From: an uncultured Acidaminococcus sp. | GTDB taxonomy: Bacteria; Bacillota_C; Negativicutes; Acidaminococcales; Acidaminococcaceae | DNA: 15,462 bases | Assembly (NCBI GenBank): GCA_900314165.1 | Contig: OMUE01000187.1 | Coordinates: forward strand, 1-15,462 | Direction: 5' to 3' | Part shown: piece by piece, positions 15,244 through 15,462 of the stretch | How the letters are laid out: every line of letters begins with the position of its first letter | How positions within the stretch are numbered: position 1 is the first letter of the stretch | Position numbers and translations under genes: made by a program | Notes under the pieces: generated by a model | The model's input: the letters and a program-made list of their open reading frames with translations, nothing else | What the model was told of the DNA's origin: nothing | Databases searched by the model: none

Positions 15244-15281
15244 TTCGAACCATTATAATATATGTTACAATATCGTTCGAA
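15244..15281. promoter_or_regulatory. PurBox-like inverted pair upstream of the pur promoter
   Basis: TTCGAAC (15244-15250) and GTTCGAA (15275-15281) are inverted with 24 bases between, just upstream of the -35 box. Gram-positive PurR binds two inverted boxes with core CCGAAC, AT-rich flanks and about 22-23 bases between the CGAAC cores. The orientation and place match, the spacing is slightly long, and the first C of the core is T. Confidence 0.5.
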
Positions 15282-15373
15282 GTTTATTCATTTTTAAACA
15301 GTGTCATAAAATTCCCAATTTTGTTTTTCGGTCAGTTGTAAAATGAACTTGAACAGTTAATCAAAAAATAAAA

Positions 15374-15442
15374 ATCCATAGTGAAGCTTCATGTTAAAAT
15401 GGTTTTGGAGAAATCATCAACAAAGGAGCAATCACTATGGAT
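15374..15442 (+). repeat. 11-bp inverted repeat enclosing the start codon of the edge gene
   Basis: ATCCATAGTGA (15374-15384) is perfectly complementary to TCACTATGGAT (15432-15442), which contains the ATG at 15437. In a transcript covering both arms the start codon would be paired, with the AAAGGAG ribosome site in the loop beside the stem. A TTAAAAT box (15394-15400) lies between the arms. Confidence 0.55.
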
Positions 15443-15462
15443 CACATCCATTCTAACACAAT
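15437..15462 (+). CDS. Start of an unidentified CDS running off the window
   Basis: AAAGGAG (15422-15428) is followed eight bases later by ATG and an open frame of eight full codons (MDHIHSNT) to the window end. This is enough to support a gene start but not an identification. The hairpin around its start codon and its position at the pur promoter side are reminiscent of transposase genes of insertion sequences (possibly ISL3-like), which is a weak inference. Confidence 0.5.

Overview
The window looks like chromosomal DNA of an anaerobic, amino-acid-using Firmicute. The protein sequences and moderately high G+C genes with Gram-positive-style Shine-Dalgarno sites suggest Negativicutes (an Acidaminococcus-like organism). 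This is an inference from gene content; no marker gene such as rRNA is present.

Left third (135-5277): a small amino-acid catabolism locus. A leftward unit carries a 20-codon leader ORF, a YfcC/DcuC-type membrane carrier and an M20D amidohydrolase. Next to it lie a leftward GntR/FCD repressor gene and a rightward 2,3-diaminopropionate ammonia-lyase gene (dpaL). The 11-mer ATATGCAATAT (or its complement) occurs four times, only in the control regions of these three transcription units. They are therefore probably one regulon: import of a small conjugate, amide hydrolysis, then deamination to pyruvate and ammonia. The first 134 bases hold no gene or clear signal that I can support.

Middle (5280-7977): peptidase T (pepT, leftward) and an MFS carrier (rightward) are divergent. 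Both ends of the pair are closed by long perfect hairpin terminators that work in both directions.

Right half (7984-15105): leftward purine genes. The order of transcription is purE, purF, purM, purN, a cyclohydrolase-only purH, purD, then guaB from its own promoter. This is the tail of the Bacillus-type pur order without purK, purB, purC, purS, purQ and purL. The PurH protein lacks the AICAR formyltransferase domain, so that step must be encoded elsewhere. Upstream of purE, in the 331-base gap 15106-15436, are a strong promoter, a PurBox-like inverted pair and a possible leader attenuator.

Right edge (15374-15462): a rightward CDS with a good ribosome binding site starts 26 bases before the window ends. 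Its start codon sits in one arm of an 11-bp inverted repeat, an arrangement reminiscent of insertion-sequence transposase genes. Too little is visible to identify it.
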